Shown in pieces: positions 45,226 through 56,150 of a DNA stretch of 64,000 bases. This stretch comes from Corallococcus sp. AS-1-6. GTDB lineage: Bacteria; Myxococcota; Myxococcia; Myxococcales; Myxococcaceae. Below the pieces are notes generated by a model. That model did not search any database. It worked only from the letters and a program-made list of their open reading frames with translations, and was not told the DNA's origin. The position numbers were made by a program, and so were the translations under genes. Positions within the stretch are counted from its first letter, which is position 1, and each line of letters opens with the position of its first letter. The stretch is taken from NCBI RefSeq assembly GCF_020037015.1, contig NZ_JAIQDE010000016.1, positions 62,001 to 126,000 of the forward strand, written 5' to 3'.

Positions 45226-46847
45226 CGCGGCGCGAGCTGGTGGCCGCGTTCCTGGGCGCCTCCGTGGCGAGCGCCTGTACGCGGCAGGCCGCTCGCGCGC
45301 CGGTGCCGGGCGCCATCGTGGACCGGGCGGTGGACACCGGCCACAAGTTGCGCACGGGGCCGCTGCCGCGCGCGCAGGACTTCGAGCGGGTGGACGTGTT
45401 GATTGTCGGCGCGGGCGTGGCCGGGCTGTCCGCCGCGTGGCGCCTGTCCGCCGCGGGCGTGAAGGACGTGCGCGTGGTGGAGCTGGAGGCGGAGGCCGGG
45501 GGCACGTCCCGCTCCGGCCGCAACGCCGTGTCCGCGTTCCCGTGGGGCGCGCACTACCTGCCGTCCCCCCTGGAGGACAGGGGGCCGGTGATGCGCCTCT
45601 TGCGGCAGATGGACGCCGTCACCGGCGTGGACGCGGAGGGCCACCCGTCGTTCGCGGAGGAGCTGCTCATCCAGGAGCCCGACGAGCGCGTCTTCTACCG
45701 GGGCCACTGGTACGAAGGGCTGTACCTGCGCGCGGGCGCGAGCCCCGAGGACCTGGCGGAGCTGGAGCGCTTCGACGCGCGGATGAACGCCTTCGCCGCC
45801 GCGCGCGACGCGAAGGGGCGCAAGGCGTTCGCGGTGCCGGGGGCGCTCTCCAGCGACGACGCGGAGTGGACCGCGCTGGACGCGCTGAGCATGGCGCGAT
45901 GGATGGAGGCGGAGGGCTTCCGCTCGCCCCGGCTCCGGTGGTTCGTGGACTACGCGTGCCGCGACGACTACGGCACCACCGCCGAGCACGTCTCCGCCTG
46001 GGCGGGCATCTGGTACTTCGCCGCGCGGCAGAACGGGAAGGGGGAGCGCAGCGACGGCTTCCTCTCCTGGCCCGAGGGCAACGGCCGGCTGGTGAGGCAA
46101 CTGGCGTCGTCGCTGGGCCCGCGCCAGTTGGAGACGCAGGTGCTGGTGCACACGGTGGAGCCGGGCGAGGACGGCTGCCGCGTGCACGCGCTGGATGCTC
46201 GCACCGGGGCGCCCCGGGCCTTCCACGCCCGGCAGGTGGTGCTGGCGTGCCCGCGCTTCGTCGCCGCGCACGTGGTGGCGCCGTGGCGCGAGGCGCGCCC
46301 CGCGTGGATGGACGCCTTCGTCTACAGCCCGTGGGTGGTGGCGAACCTGACGGTGTCCGCGCCCCCGGCGTCGCGGGGCTTCCCGCTGGCCTGGGACAAC
46401 GTCTTCTACGAGAGCCGGAGCCTGGGCTACGTGGTGGCCACGCACCAGTCGCTGCGCCAGGACGCGCGCGGGCCCACGGTGCTCACCTGGTACCTGCCCA
46501 TGGCCGGCGCGGACGTGAAGGCGGAGCGCAATCAGGCCCTCTCCGCGACGTACGGGGACTGGGAGGCGCTGGTGATGGCGGACCTGCTGCCGGCGCACCC
46601 CGGGGTGGGCGCGCTCGCGCAGCGGCTGGAGGTGCAGCGCTGGGGCCACGCCATGGTGCGGCCCCAGCCGGGCTTCCTCTGGGGCGAGGCCCGCCGCGCC
46701 GCGCAGCAGAGCCTGGGGCGGCACCTGCACTTCGCGCACACGGACCTGGGCGGCATGGCCCTCTTCGAGGAGGCCAACTGGTTCGGCGTGCAGGCCGCGG
46801 AGCGGGCCCTGGCGGGAATGGGGCTCAAGAGCGCCAGTTGGTTGTAG
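45216..46847 (+). CDS. FAD-dependent amine oxidase, Tat-type lipoprotein
   Basis: GTG 45216 overlaps the previous gene by 10 nt and follows GAAGAGGAG. The 543-residue product starts with LTRRELVAAFLGASVASAC, a twin-arginine motif combined with a Cys lipobox, so it should be folded before export and lipidated. A Rossmann FAD-binding motif (LIVGAGVAGLSAAW, near residue 63-75) and GGTSRSGRN follow, with later substrate-domain segments like an amine oxidase/protoporphyrinogen-oxidase-type fold. It may oxidise polyamines or related amines outside the cytoplasm. Fits the operon theme; direct evidence for the substrate is lacking. Confidence 0.83.
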   Translation: MELTRRELVAAFLGASVASACTRQAARAPVPGAIVDRAVDTGHKLRTGPLPRAQDFERVDVLIVGAGVAGLSAAWRLSAAGVKDVRVVELEAEAGGTSRSGRNAVSAFPWGAHYLPSPLEDRGPVMRLLRQMDAVTGVDAEGHPSFAEELLIQEPDERVFYRGHWYEGLYLRAGASPEDLAELERFDARMNAFAAARDAKGRKAFAVPGALSSDDAEWTALDALSMARWMEAEGFRSPRLRWFVDYACRDDYGTTAEHVSAWAGIWYFAARQNGKGERSDGFLSWPEGNGRLVRQLASSLGPRQLETQVLVHTVEPGEDGCRVHALDARTGAPRAFHARQVVLACPRFVAAHVVAPWREARPAWMDAFVYSPWVVANLTVSAPPASRGFPLAWDNVFYESRSLGYVVATHQSLRQDARGPTVLTWYLPMAGADVKAERNQALSATYGDWEALVMADLLPAHPGVGALAQRLEVQRWGHAMVRPQPGFLWGEARRAAQQSLGRHLHFAHTDLGGMALFEEANWFGVQAAERALAGMGLKSASWL

Positions 46848-46873
46848 CCATCCGAAGCGGGAGGGAAGGGCAC

Positions 46874-48139
46874 ATGAAGGACAGTCGCTTCAGCCGGGCG
46901 GAGTTCCTCGCACTCACCAGCCTGCTCGCGGGCTCCACGCTGTTTCCGGGGCGGGGCGACGCGGCTCCGGACGGGGGCACGCCGTCCCTGCGCACCACGA
47001 AGTCGCCGGGGCTCGCGGGCGTCCCCGCGGCGAACGCGAACGCGGCGGCGCCCTCCGCGGCCGAGTACGAACAACTGCGCAAGGGCTGCACCGCGTCACT
47101 GCCGGTGGCCTCCACGTCCGATGACGGCGCGGAGTACGTGCGCATTGGCGAGTGGATGCAGCGCCAGAAGCTGTCCAGCGACTTCTACGGCAACGGCGAC
47201 TTCGTGCAGGCCTTCGAGAAGAAGCTCGCGGACCTGCTGGGCTTCGAGGACGCGTGCTTCATGCCCACGGGCACCATGGCGCAGCTCATCGCGCTGCGCA
47301 TCTACGCGGACCAGGGCAACCTGCGCACGGTGGGCGTGCACCCGTCGTCACACCACGTGCTGCACGAGGACGACGCCTACTCCGTGCTGCACCAGTTGCG
47401 CGCGGTGAACCTGGGGCCGTGGACGCGGCCGCTGCTGGCGGAGGACGTGGCGCAGGCGCGCGACGCGCTGGGGAGCGTCAGCGTGGAGCTGCCGGTGCGC
47501 TGGCTGGGCGGGCAGCTCCAGACGTGGGAGCAGCTCCAGGAGCTCAAGCGCACCTGCCGCGACAAGAAGGTGAAGCTGCACATGGACGGCGCGCGGCTGT
47601 GGGAGAGCCAGCCCTTCTACGGCCGCTCCTACGCGGACATCTGCAAGGGCTTCGACTCCGTCTACGTGTCCTTCTACAAGATGGTGGGCGGCATCGGCGG
47701 GGCCATGCTGGTGGGCCGCCGCGACTTCATCCAGGAGGCGCGCGTGTGGCGCCACCGGCACGGCGGCAACCTGTTCCACCTGGCCCCGCTGGTGGCCTCC
47801 GCCGCCATGCGCTTCGACGCGGCGCTGGCCGCCATCCCCGGCTACGTGAAGCGGGCGAAGGCGCTCACCGCGCTCATCGCGGCGGACCCCCGCGTCACCG
47901 TGCTGCCGCAGCCCGTGCAGACGAACATGTTCCACGTGTTCCTGCGCGGCTCGCCCCAGGCGTACGTCCGTCAGCGCGACCGCATCGCGCGCGAGGACCG
48001 CGTCTGGGTGGCGGGGGGCTTCGGACAGACGCGCGTGCCCGGCGTCGTGTCCACGGAGCTGCAGGTGAGCGAGGGGCTGGGCCCCATCAGCGACGCCGAC
48101 GCGGCCCGCGCCTTCCTGCGCCTGCTGGAGGCGGCCTGA
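46874..48139 (+). CDS. Threonine aldolase-like PLP enzyme with export-like leader
   Basis: ATG 46874 follows GAGGGAAGGG. The 421-residue product belongs to the fold I PLP family near L-threonine aldolase/beta-eliminating lyases: FYGNGDFVQAFEKKLADLLG, MPTGTMAQLIALRIY, HMDGARLWESQPFYG and FYKMVGGIGGAMLVG with the PLP lysine (near residue 268). The N-terminus (SRFSRAEFLALTSLLAGSTLF, then a low-complexity stretch to about 60) looks like a Tat signal in which the second arginine is Ala. If exported, it would be an unusual extracytoplasmic PLP enzyme. It is last in the operon and followed by a clear inverted repeat. Confidence 0.8.
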   Translation: MKDSRFSRAEFLALTSLLAGSTLFPGRGDAAPDGGTPSLRTTKSPGLAGVPAANANAAAPSAAEYEQLRKGCTASLPVASTSDDGAEYVRIGEWMQRQKLSSDFYGNGDFVQAFEKKLADLLGFEDACFMPTGTMAQLIALRIYADQGNLRTVGVHPSSHHVLHEDDAYSVLHQLRAVNLGPWTRPLLAEDVAQARDALGSVSVELPVRWLGGQLQTWEQLQELKRTCRDKKVKLHMDGARLWESQPFYGRSYADICKGFDSVYVSFYKMVGGIGGAMLVGRRDFIQEARVWRHRHGGNLFHLAPLVASAAMRFDAALAAIPGYVKRAKALTALIAADPRVTVLPQPVQTNMFHVFLRGSPQAYVRQRDRIAREDRVWVAGGFGQTRVPGVVSTELQVSEGLGPISDADAARAFLRLLEAA

Positions 48140-48159
48140 GGCGTTGGCCGCCAACCCTG

Positions 48160-48190
48160 ACGTCGGGTGTCAATGTCAGACACCCGACGT
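48160..48190. terminator. Perfect hairpin between convergent genes
   Basis: ACGTCGGGTGTC (48160-48171) pairs perfectly with GACACCCGACGT (48179-48190) around a 7-nt loop. It sits between the end of the polyamine operon and the end of the leftward cupin gene. There is no T-tract, so it is a probable bidirectional or factor-assisted terminator. Confidence 0.6.
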
Positions 48191-48214
48191 GTGAAACACA
48201 GCCTCGGCCGTGCG

Positions 48215-48646
48215 TCAGGCCGCCTTCTTGATGCTGTACTGCGGCTCCTGCTCCTGCGCCTTCAGGAAGAACTCCGAGTCGAGCAGCATCACGATGCGGC
48301 CCTTGTCGTCGTGGAACGCGATGGGGCCGTGCGCGGTGAAGTGCACGAGCGACTCCTCCAGCGCGGTGGTGGCGGGGTGCTCGGCGCCCAGCGGCTCGAA
48401 CTCGTAGTCGCCCGCGCGGGTGATGCCCAGGCGGTCCTGCGTCGAGCCGGAGAGGATGAAGATCTCCGCCGGGCCCAGGTGCTTGTGCGGTGCGAAGACG
48501 GCGCCCTTCTCCATCTTCAGGATGGCGCTCCACACGCCCGTCTCCGCGCTCACGCGCAGCAGCCGGTAGGACGTTCCAGGACCGAGCGGCTTCCACTCGA
48601 GGTCGGCGGTGTGAACCAGTCCATTCATCATCGACATTCCGGACAT
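48215..48646 (-). CDS. Cupin-domain protein (ChrR/dihydroxyacetophenone dioxygenase-like)
   Basis: ATG 48646 has GGAGG 5 nt upstream; the longer frame starts at GTG 48658. The 143-residue product is a single-domain cupin: VFAPHKHLGPAEIFILSGS carries the metal-binding His-x-His...Glu set, with a second His in the later LVHFTAHGP. It resembles the ChrR cupin or 2,4'-dihydroxyacetophenone dioxygenase-type proteins. Substrate or ligand unknown; a metal-dependent dioxygenase or a small-molecule sensor are both possible. The stretch upstream (48647-48895) is the least GC-rich spot nearby. Confidence 0.8.
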   Translation of the reverse strand: MSGMSMMNGLVHTADLEWKPLGPGTSYRLLRVSAETGVWSAILKMEKGAVFAPHKHLGPAEIFILSGSTQDRLGITRAGDYEFEPLGAEHPATTALEESLVHFTAHGPIAFHDDKGRIVMLLDSEFFLKAQEQEPQYSIKKAA

Positions 48647-48895
48647 GAAAGCCTCCACGGTCGGCCCTGCGTCTGTGTGTCTTCAGCCATGATAACGCCC
48701 AGGAAGGAAAACCTTGCAAGTTAGTCGCACGTGTCGGGTTGTTGTCTTTGACGCATCTCCTTGTCTCAGGAAGTTTTCACGGCGGCTGTCCGCCACCGCC
48801 GCTGCCGGTCGCATTTTCTGATCAGACAGAAAGAGCCCGGTGCTCGAGGACCCTCGTGGAAACCGCAGCGGACGGTGTCGTGGGCGGGCAGGAAG
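48647..48895. promoter_or_regulatory. Intergenic region upstream of the cupin gene
   Basis: This 249-nt stretch carries no gene and is comparatively AT-rich. On the minus strand TTGCAA (48719-48714) and TATCAT (48694-48689) could be a weak promoter for the cupin gene, but the 19-nt spacing is wide. TTTCTG-ATCAGA-CAGAAA (48815-48832) is a dyad and contains the palindrome TCTGATCAGA, a candidate operator site. Confidence 0.3.
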
Positions 48896-49306
48896 CTAGA
48901 CAGGCCCGCCCGTCGCATCGTCCGGAGGCACGGCGCTCTCCGCCTTCGCGTCATAGGCGCGGCGCGCGGCCTCCACCTGCTCACGGCGCGCGAGCGCCCA
49001 TTGGGCCAACGCGTTGAGGGGCACCAGCACGTCGCGGCCCATCTCCGTGAGCGCGTAGTCCACGCGCGGGGGGATGGTGGGGGTGACGGTGCGGGTGAGG
49101 TAGCCGTCGCGCTCCAGCCCGCGCAGCGTGGCCGTGAGCATCTTCTGCGACACGGTGCCGATGGACCGGCGCAGCTCGCTGAAGCGCAGCGGGTGGTCCG
49201 CCAGCATCACGATGACCAGCACCGACCACTTGTCGCCGACGCGGCCGAGCACGTCCCCGACGGAGCGGCAGACCTCCGAGGGGAGGTCGAGGTGACCGAG
49301 TTTCAT
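48896..49306 (-). CDS. HxlR-family winged helix transcriptional regulator
   Basis: The 136-residue product is a clear HxlR-type regulator: [37 protein letters not shown], with the [23 protein letters not shown] wing. The C-terminal tail is Ala/Glu-rich. HxlR proteins respond to small molecules or redox stress and usually control a divergent neighbour. Here the divergent gene is an SDR epimerase-like gene, 97 nt away, a typical arrangement for autoregulation and control of that gene. A Cys near the start (SEVCRSV) could sense redox state. Confidence 0.9.
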   Translation of the reverse strand: MKLGHLDLPSEVCRSVGDVLGRVGDKWSVLVIVMLADHPLRFSELRRSIGTVSQKMLTATLRGLERDGYLTRTVTPTIPPRVDYALTEMGRDVLVPLNALAQWALARREQVEAARRAYDAKAESAVPPDDATGGPV

Positions 49307-49402
49307 GAAGGTGCCTTCTTGAAGTGCGTCGAAGTTACCAACATATACCCACTCTCCTTTTGAAACCTACTCCCCCGGGAGCAGGACGAGGTGGGTTGGA
49401 CC
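49307..49402. promoter_or_regulatory. Divergent promoter region of HxlR regulator and SDR gene
   Basis: The 96 nt between the two divergent starts contain an AT-rich core around 49339-49347 (ACATATACCC). TATACC reads as a possible -10 for the SDR gene with TTGAAG 19 nt upstream, and TATATG on the opposite strand could serve the regulator. No operator was clearly recognised. Confidence 0.35.
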
Positions 49403-50440
49403 ATGCGCGTGGACTCGAAGGCCGAGACGGTGCTTGTGACCGGGGGCTCCGGCTACCTGGGAGGTTGGACGGTGGTGGCCCTGTTGAAGCAGGGTTACCG
49501 GGTCCGGACCACGGTGCGGAGCCTGGCGAGGGAGGCGGCGCTCCGGGCGGACATCGCCCGGCAGGTGGACCCGGGAGACCGGCTCTCCGTCTTCGCCGCG
49601 AACCTGCTGGCGGACGAGGGCTGGGCCCGGGCGGCGGACGGGGCGGACTTCATCCTGCACACCGCGTCTCCCATGGGGGTGGGCGAGTTCAAGGGCCAGG
49701 ACCTCATCCGCCCCGCGCGTGAGGGCACGCTGCGGGTGTTGGGGGCGGGCGCGAAGGCGGGCGTGAAGCGGGTGGTGATGACGTCGACGCTGATGGCCGC
49801 GCTTCCGTCCGGGCCTCCTGGCGACGGGGCCCCGCCCACGGATGAGACCGTGTGGACGGACCTCACCCGGAAGGGCGTGAATCACTACACGCATTCAAAG
49901 ACGCTGGCGGAGCAGGACGCGTGGGCCTTCGTGAAACAGGCGGGCGGCGCGATGACGCTGAGCACGGTGCTGCCCTCCCTCATCCAGGGGCCGGTGATGG
50001 GCAGGGACGTCTCCGGCTCGCTGGAGCTGCTGGCGCGGATGCTGCGCGGACAGATGTCCCGGCTGCCGAGGCTGGGCTTCACCCTCGTGGACGTGCGCGA
50101 CCTGGTGGACCTGCACCTGAGAGCCATGACGGCGCCGGAGGCCGCGGGGGAGCGGTTCGCCGCGACGAGCGGCTTCCTGTGGCTCTCCGACATCGCGCAC
50201 GTGCTGCGGGAGCACCTGGGCGCACGCGCGGCGAAGGTGTCCACGCGGATGGCGCCGGACTTCCTGGTGCGCTTCGGCGCCCTGTTCGACCCGGAGCTCC
50301 GCCAGCTCGTGAGCGAGCTGGGCGTGCGGCGCGAGGTCAGCACCGCCAAGGCGGAGCGGCTGCTGGGCTGGCGTGCGCGCCCCGCGGCGGAGGCGGTGCT
50401 CGCCAGCGCGGAGGGGCTGGTGCGCGAAGGGCTGGTGTGA
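49403..50440 (+). CDS. NAD(P)-dependent epimerase/dihydroflavonol reductase-like SDR
   Basis: The start is ATG 49403. The 345-residue product is an extended short-chain dehydrogenase: VLVTGGSGYLGGWTV nucleotide-binding motif, ANLLADEGWARAADGADFILHTASP, and the YxxxK catalytic pair in NHYTHSKTLAEQ. It resembles flavonoid-reductase-type aldehyde reductases (FR_SDR_e). It likely reduces an aldehyde or ketone with NADPH, and its divergent HxlR partner suggests induction by reactive carbonyl or other stress; that is inference. All SDR motifs are intact. Confidence 0.87.
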   Translation: MRVDSKAETVLVTGGSGYLGGWTVVALLKQGYRVRTTVRSLAREAALRADIARQVDPGDRLSVFAANLLADEGWARAADGADFILHTASPMGVGEFKGQDLIRPAREGTLRVLGAGAKAGVKRVVMTSTLMAALPSGPPGDGAPPTDETVWTDLTRKGVNHYTHSKTLAEQDAWAFVKQAGGAMTLSTVLPSLIQGPVMGRDVSGSLELLARMLRGQMSRLPRLGFTLVDVRDLVDLHLRAMTAPEAAGERFAATSGFLWLSDIAHVLREHLGARAAKVSTRMAPDFLVRFGALFDPELRQLVSELGVRREVSTAKAERLLGWRARPAAEAVLASAEGLVREGLV

Positions 50441-50491
50441 GGGCCCCGGGGGAACGCGTGTCGCGGGAGGGCTGGTAGGCTCCCGGGCCCG

Positions 50492-51634
50492 ATGCCCCGT
50501 CTCCTCTCGCCCGCGCAGGCCTGGCTGTTCGGCCCTGGCGTGGACCTCACCGTGTTCGCCGGCAGCGCGCTGCTGTCCGTGGCCTTCGTGCTGGCCGCGC
50601 CGTGGCTGGGGGCGGCGGGGGACACGCCCGCGTGGGCGTGGCTGCTGTTCGTGGTGGGCGTGGACGTGGCGCACGTCTGGTCCACGCTGTTCCGCACGTA
50701 CCTGGACGGCGAGGAGGTGTCGCGCCGCCCGGGCCTCTACGTGGGCGCGCCGCTCGCCGCGTACACGGCGGGCGTCTTTGCGTACATGGTGTCCCCGGCC
50801 GCGTTCTGGAGCCTGTTCGCGTACGTGGCGCTGTTCCACTTCATCCGCCAGCAGTACGGCTGGGTGGCGCTCTATGACCGCAAGGCGCGCGCGTCCGCCT
50901 TCGAGCGGCGCCTGGACGCCGCGGCCGTCTACGCCGCCACGCTGGGCCCCGTCGTGTGGTGGCACGCGAACCTGCCCCGCGCCTTCTGGTGGTTCGTGGA
51001 GAACGACTTCCTCTCCGGCCTCCCCCGGTGGGTGGGCACCGCGGCGCTGGGCGCGCACGCGGCGGTGCTCACGCTGTGGGCCGGCTTCCAGGCGTTGCGC
51101 ATCGCGCGCGGCGAAGGCGTGCAGGCCGGCAAGGTGCTGCTGGTGGCGGCCACGTGGGTGGCGTGGTTCGGCGGCATCGTGCTGGCGCGGGACGACTTCG
51201 CGTTCACGGTGATGAACGTGATGCTGCACGGCGTGCCGTACTTCGCGCTGCTGTTCCGCTACGCGCGCGGGCGCCACGCGGAAGGGGGCTTCGGCGAGTG
51301 GGGCGTGCTCCTTCGCGCGGGGCTGCCGGGCTTCCTGCTGTTCCTCGCGGGGCTGGCGCTCCTGGAGGAGGGGTTGTGGGACGTGCTGGTGTGGCACGAC
51401 CGCCCGGTGTTGTTCGGAGACATGGGCCCTGTCCTGGAGTCGGATGTGCTGGCGCTCGTGGTGCCCCTGCTTGCGCTGCCGCAGGCCACGCACTACGTGT
51501 TGGATGCGTTCGTGTGGAAGGCGGGCAGGGAGCCCGCGCTGCTGGTCCGGCTCGGCTGGGCCCGGGCGGGCCAGGGGCCCTCAAACGTCAGCCAGGCGCA
51601 CAAGGTGGTAGCCATTCCCGGAAGGGGTGAATAG
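50492..51634 (+). CDS. Polytopic membrane protein of unknown function
   Basis: The 380-residue product has about nine hydrophobic segments from residue 12 onward. Between them lie repeated membrane-adjacent His or Arg motifs: DVAHVWSTLFRTYLD, FHFIRQQYGWVALYDRK, MLHGVPYFALLFRYARG and THYVLDAFVWK. Such conserved histidines near membrane segments suggest a metal- or lipid-modifying enzyme, but I could not assign a family. ATG 50492 is 51 nt after the SDR stop, and the OtsAB gene starts 13 nt downstream, so the latter two may be cotranscribed. Function unknown. Confidence 0.72.
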   Translation: MPRLLSPAQAWLFGPGVDLTVFAGSALLSVAFVLAAPWLGAAGDTPAWAWLLFVVGVDVAHVWSTLFRTYLDGEEVSRRPGLYVGAPLAAYTAGVFAYMVSPAAFWSLFAYVALFHFIRQQYGWVALYDRKARASAFERRLDAAAVYAATLGPVVWWHANLPRAFWWFVENDFLSGLPRWVGTAALGAHAAVLTLWAGFQALRIARGEGVQAGKVLLVAATWVAWFGGIVLARDDFAFTVMNVMLHGVPYFALLFRYARGRHAEGGFGEWGVLLRAGLPGFLLFLAGLALLEEGLWDVLVWHDRPVLFGDMGPVLESDVLALVVPLLALPQATHYVLDAFVWKAGREPALLVRLGWARAGQGPSNVSQAHKVVAIPGRGE

Positions 51635-51647
51635 AGCTAGTGGGTCT

Positions 51648-53819
<2,172 letters not shown>

Positions 53820-53841
53820 CCCCGGCGGCGCGGCGCGGGCT

Positions 53842-56139
53842 TCAGAGGTTGAAGCCCACGTTGCCCACGGAGATGCTGGGTCCGAAGATGAAGGACCACT
53901 TGCTGGAGGGCACCACGGTGTCGGTGTTGGGGTCGCCGCTGGTGCGCCGGGTGATGTCGCCCCGGAACTCGCGGGCGATCCACGCCTGCGCGCCCACCGC
54001 CGCGCCCGGCCCGATGGGCACCCGCAGGCCCAGGCCCAGCACCGCCGCGAGCGTGGGCGGGAATTGGATTTCCCCCGACTGCGGCACCAGGCCCAGGCCC
54101 ATCAGGCCCATCTCGATGCCCAGCAGGCGCTCCTGGCCCTCGTTGTTGAGCAGCGCCAGGCGCGACAGCACGCCGAAGTTGATGGCCAACTGCCCCGTGG
54201 GCTGCGTCGCGCGGTAGAGGCCCGCGGGGATGGTGGCCATGGTGTAGAGGCGGAACATGCCGCCGCGCACGATGGCGGTCCACTGCGCGGACGGCAGGCC
54301 CGTGCGGTCCACCGTGGAGAGGGCGTAGCGGGACTCGTCCGCGACGTGCGCCACCTGCACGAGGATGCGGTCGTACTGGCCCAGGTTGCCCTGCACGGGG
54401 ATGACGCGCATCTCGCCCTTGGGGCGCAGGAACAGGCGCTGATCCACGCTGCTCTCGCCGCGCACGGAACCGTCCGACTTCGTCACGGTGATGCGCAGGG
54501 TGATCTCCTGGTTGCCCTCCTCCGGCGTGAGGCGCTCGCGGTGGACGACGACGCGGCAGGTGTTGCGCATGGCGTACTCCAGCCGGTGCGGGCGGCTGGG
54601 GGAGAGCTTCTCGTCGTTGCCCTCCTTGTCCGCGCAGATGAGCTCCACCAGGTTCTCCACGTTGGTGGGCACGCTGGCCTCGCGCACCGCGCGCTGCACG
54701 CGCTCGTCGGTGAGGAACAGGTCGGACGTGGCCAGCTCCGCCGGCAGCGTGGGCAGCCGGTAGCCGAAGCGCAGCGACACGAAGCCGCCGGAGGTCGCCT
54801 CGCCCTGGATGAGCGTGGCGGACTCGCGCACCGTCACGGTGTAGGCCCCGCCCAGCGGGCGCAGCACGAAGCGGCCCAGGCCGCCGTTGGACGCCACCGT
54901 CACCTCCGCGGGGCGGTTGGTGGGCACGAAGTCGATGGCGCCGTGGCCCGGCAGCTCCAGGGTCGCGCGGGGGACGGGCGCGGCCTGGGTGTCCGCCGTC
55001 TCCGACGCCACCACCGTGCCGTCCACGCGCGACGTGATGGCGGTGACGACGACCTGGGGCTCGTTGGTGCCGCTGGTGCGCAGCAGCACGTACGTGCCGT
55101 CCTGCGCCTTCACCACGCGCTCCACGCGCACGCGCGCGCCGTTCACCGTCCACAAGAGGCCGCGCGGGTCGTGCGCGCAGGACGCGTCCAGGCGCATCAC
55201 CAGCCCGGAGTTCTCCGCGTCGCGCAGCACCGTGCCCTCCACCGCGGAGATGGGGCACGCGAGCACGGGCAGCGTCTCCGAGAAGGACGTCTCCAGCGCG
55301 TCCCCCTTCGCGAAGAACACGCGTGGCACCAGCCGCAGGCGCAACGCCACCGTGGGGTTCAGCCCCGGCACGTTGCGGATGGACACGGCGCCCTCGGTCA
55401 CCTCGCACCTCGCGGTGCCGCAGTCCACGGACGCGATGGCCTCCGAGTGCGTCACCGCCGCGTAGCCGGGGCCCTTGGACAGGTCCACGCCGGAGGACTG
55501 CACCAGGGGCCGCGTGAGCACGGTGCGGCCGGGGCGCAGGCGGAAGTATTCGTCGTCCAGGAAGCGCCCGTTGGCGTCGTACGTCGTCACGTCCGCGCCC
55601 CTGCGGCCGTAGGCGGGGATCCACGACAGCGCCGCGTCCGTGGGCAGGCCGGGCGTCAGCGGGACGGCGCACTCGTTGGGGCCGTTGGGCTCCATGCAGA
55701 CGTCCTGTCCCTCCAGCGAGAGCGTCTTCGGATCCACGCCCCGGGGCGTCCCGGACCAGGCGATGGCCACGTTCTTCAGGCCGGTGCCCTTGAGCTCCAG
55801 GCGCCCGTCGTCCGGGTAGAACGTGGTGGAGGCGCTGTCGATGCGCGGGAAGGGCCCGGTGGCCACCACCACCACGGTGTCGGTGGCCGTGGCGCAGGAG
55901 GCCTCGTCCGCGGCGACCTTCAGCTCCAGCGTGCGGCTGGTCTCATCCGCGCGCGTGGGCGGCTTGAGCGTGCGGCCCTCCGGCCCCAGCACCCAGCCGC
56001 CGCGCACGGGGCCGCACAGCACGCCCTTGGGGATGACCTCCACCGCCCGCCCGCCTTCGGGGACCTGGACGACGGGAGCCGCGGTGGCGACCGTCGCCAG
56101 CAGCAGGCAGCCAAGGACGAGCGCGCGTGCAGGGTGCAT
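53842..56139 (-). CDS. Large secreted protein of unknown function
   Basis: The 765-residue product has a Sec signal peptide (ALVLGCLLLATVATAAP, cleavage near 21). The rest is beta-rich with scattered cysteines (LCGPVRGGW, SCATAT, VCMEPNGPNECAVP, ACPIS, SCAHDPRG) suggesting several disulfide-stabilised beta domains of Ig-like or adhesin-like kind, and it ends with a hydrophobic-aromatic stretch (KWSFIFGPSISVGNVGFNL) like the last strand of an outer-membrane barrel. No named family was recognised. It lies 85 nt downstream of the 56225-59887 gene on the same strand, with a hairpin between, so they may share a transcript. Confidence 0.7.
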   Translation of the reverse strand: MHPARALVLGCLLLATVATAAPVVQVPEGGRAVEVIPKGVLCGPVRGGWVLGPEGRTLKPPTRADETSRTLELKVAADEASCATATDTVVVVATGPFPRIDSASTTFYPDDGRLELKGTGLKNVAIAWSGTPRGVDPKTLSLEGQDVCMEPNGPNECAVPLTPGLPTDAALSWIPAYGRRGADVTTYDANGRFLDDEYFRLRPGRTVLTRPLVQSSGVDLSKGPGYAAVTHSEAIASVDCGTARCEVTEGAVSIRNVPGLNPTVALRLRLVPRVFFAKGDALETSFSETLPVLACPISAVEGTVLRDAENSGLVMRLDASCAHDPRGLLWTVNGARVRVERVVKAQDGTYVLLRTSGTNEPQVVVTAITSRVDGTVVASETADTQAAPVPRATLELPGHGAIDFVPTNRPAEVTVASNGGLGRFVLRPLGGAYTVTVRESATLIQGEATSGGFVSLRFGYRLPTLPAELATSDLFLTDERVQRAVREASVPTNVENLVELICADKEGNDEKLSPSRPHRLEYAMRNTCRVVVHRERLTPEEGNQEITLRITVTKSDGSVRGESSVDQRLFLRPKGEMRVIPVQGNLGQYDRILVQVAHVADESRYALSTVDRTGLPSAQWTAIVRGGMFRLYTMATIPAGLYRATQPTGQLAINFGVLSRLALLNNEGQERLLGIEMGLMGLGLVPQSGEIQFPPTLAAVLGLGLRVPIGPGAAVGAQAWIAREFRGDITRRTSGDPNTDTVVPSSKWSFIFGPSISVGNVGFNL

Positions 56140-56150
56140 GCATCTGCTTA

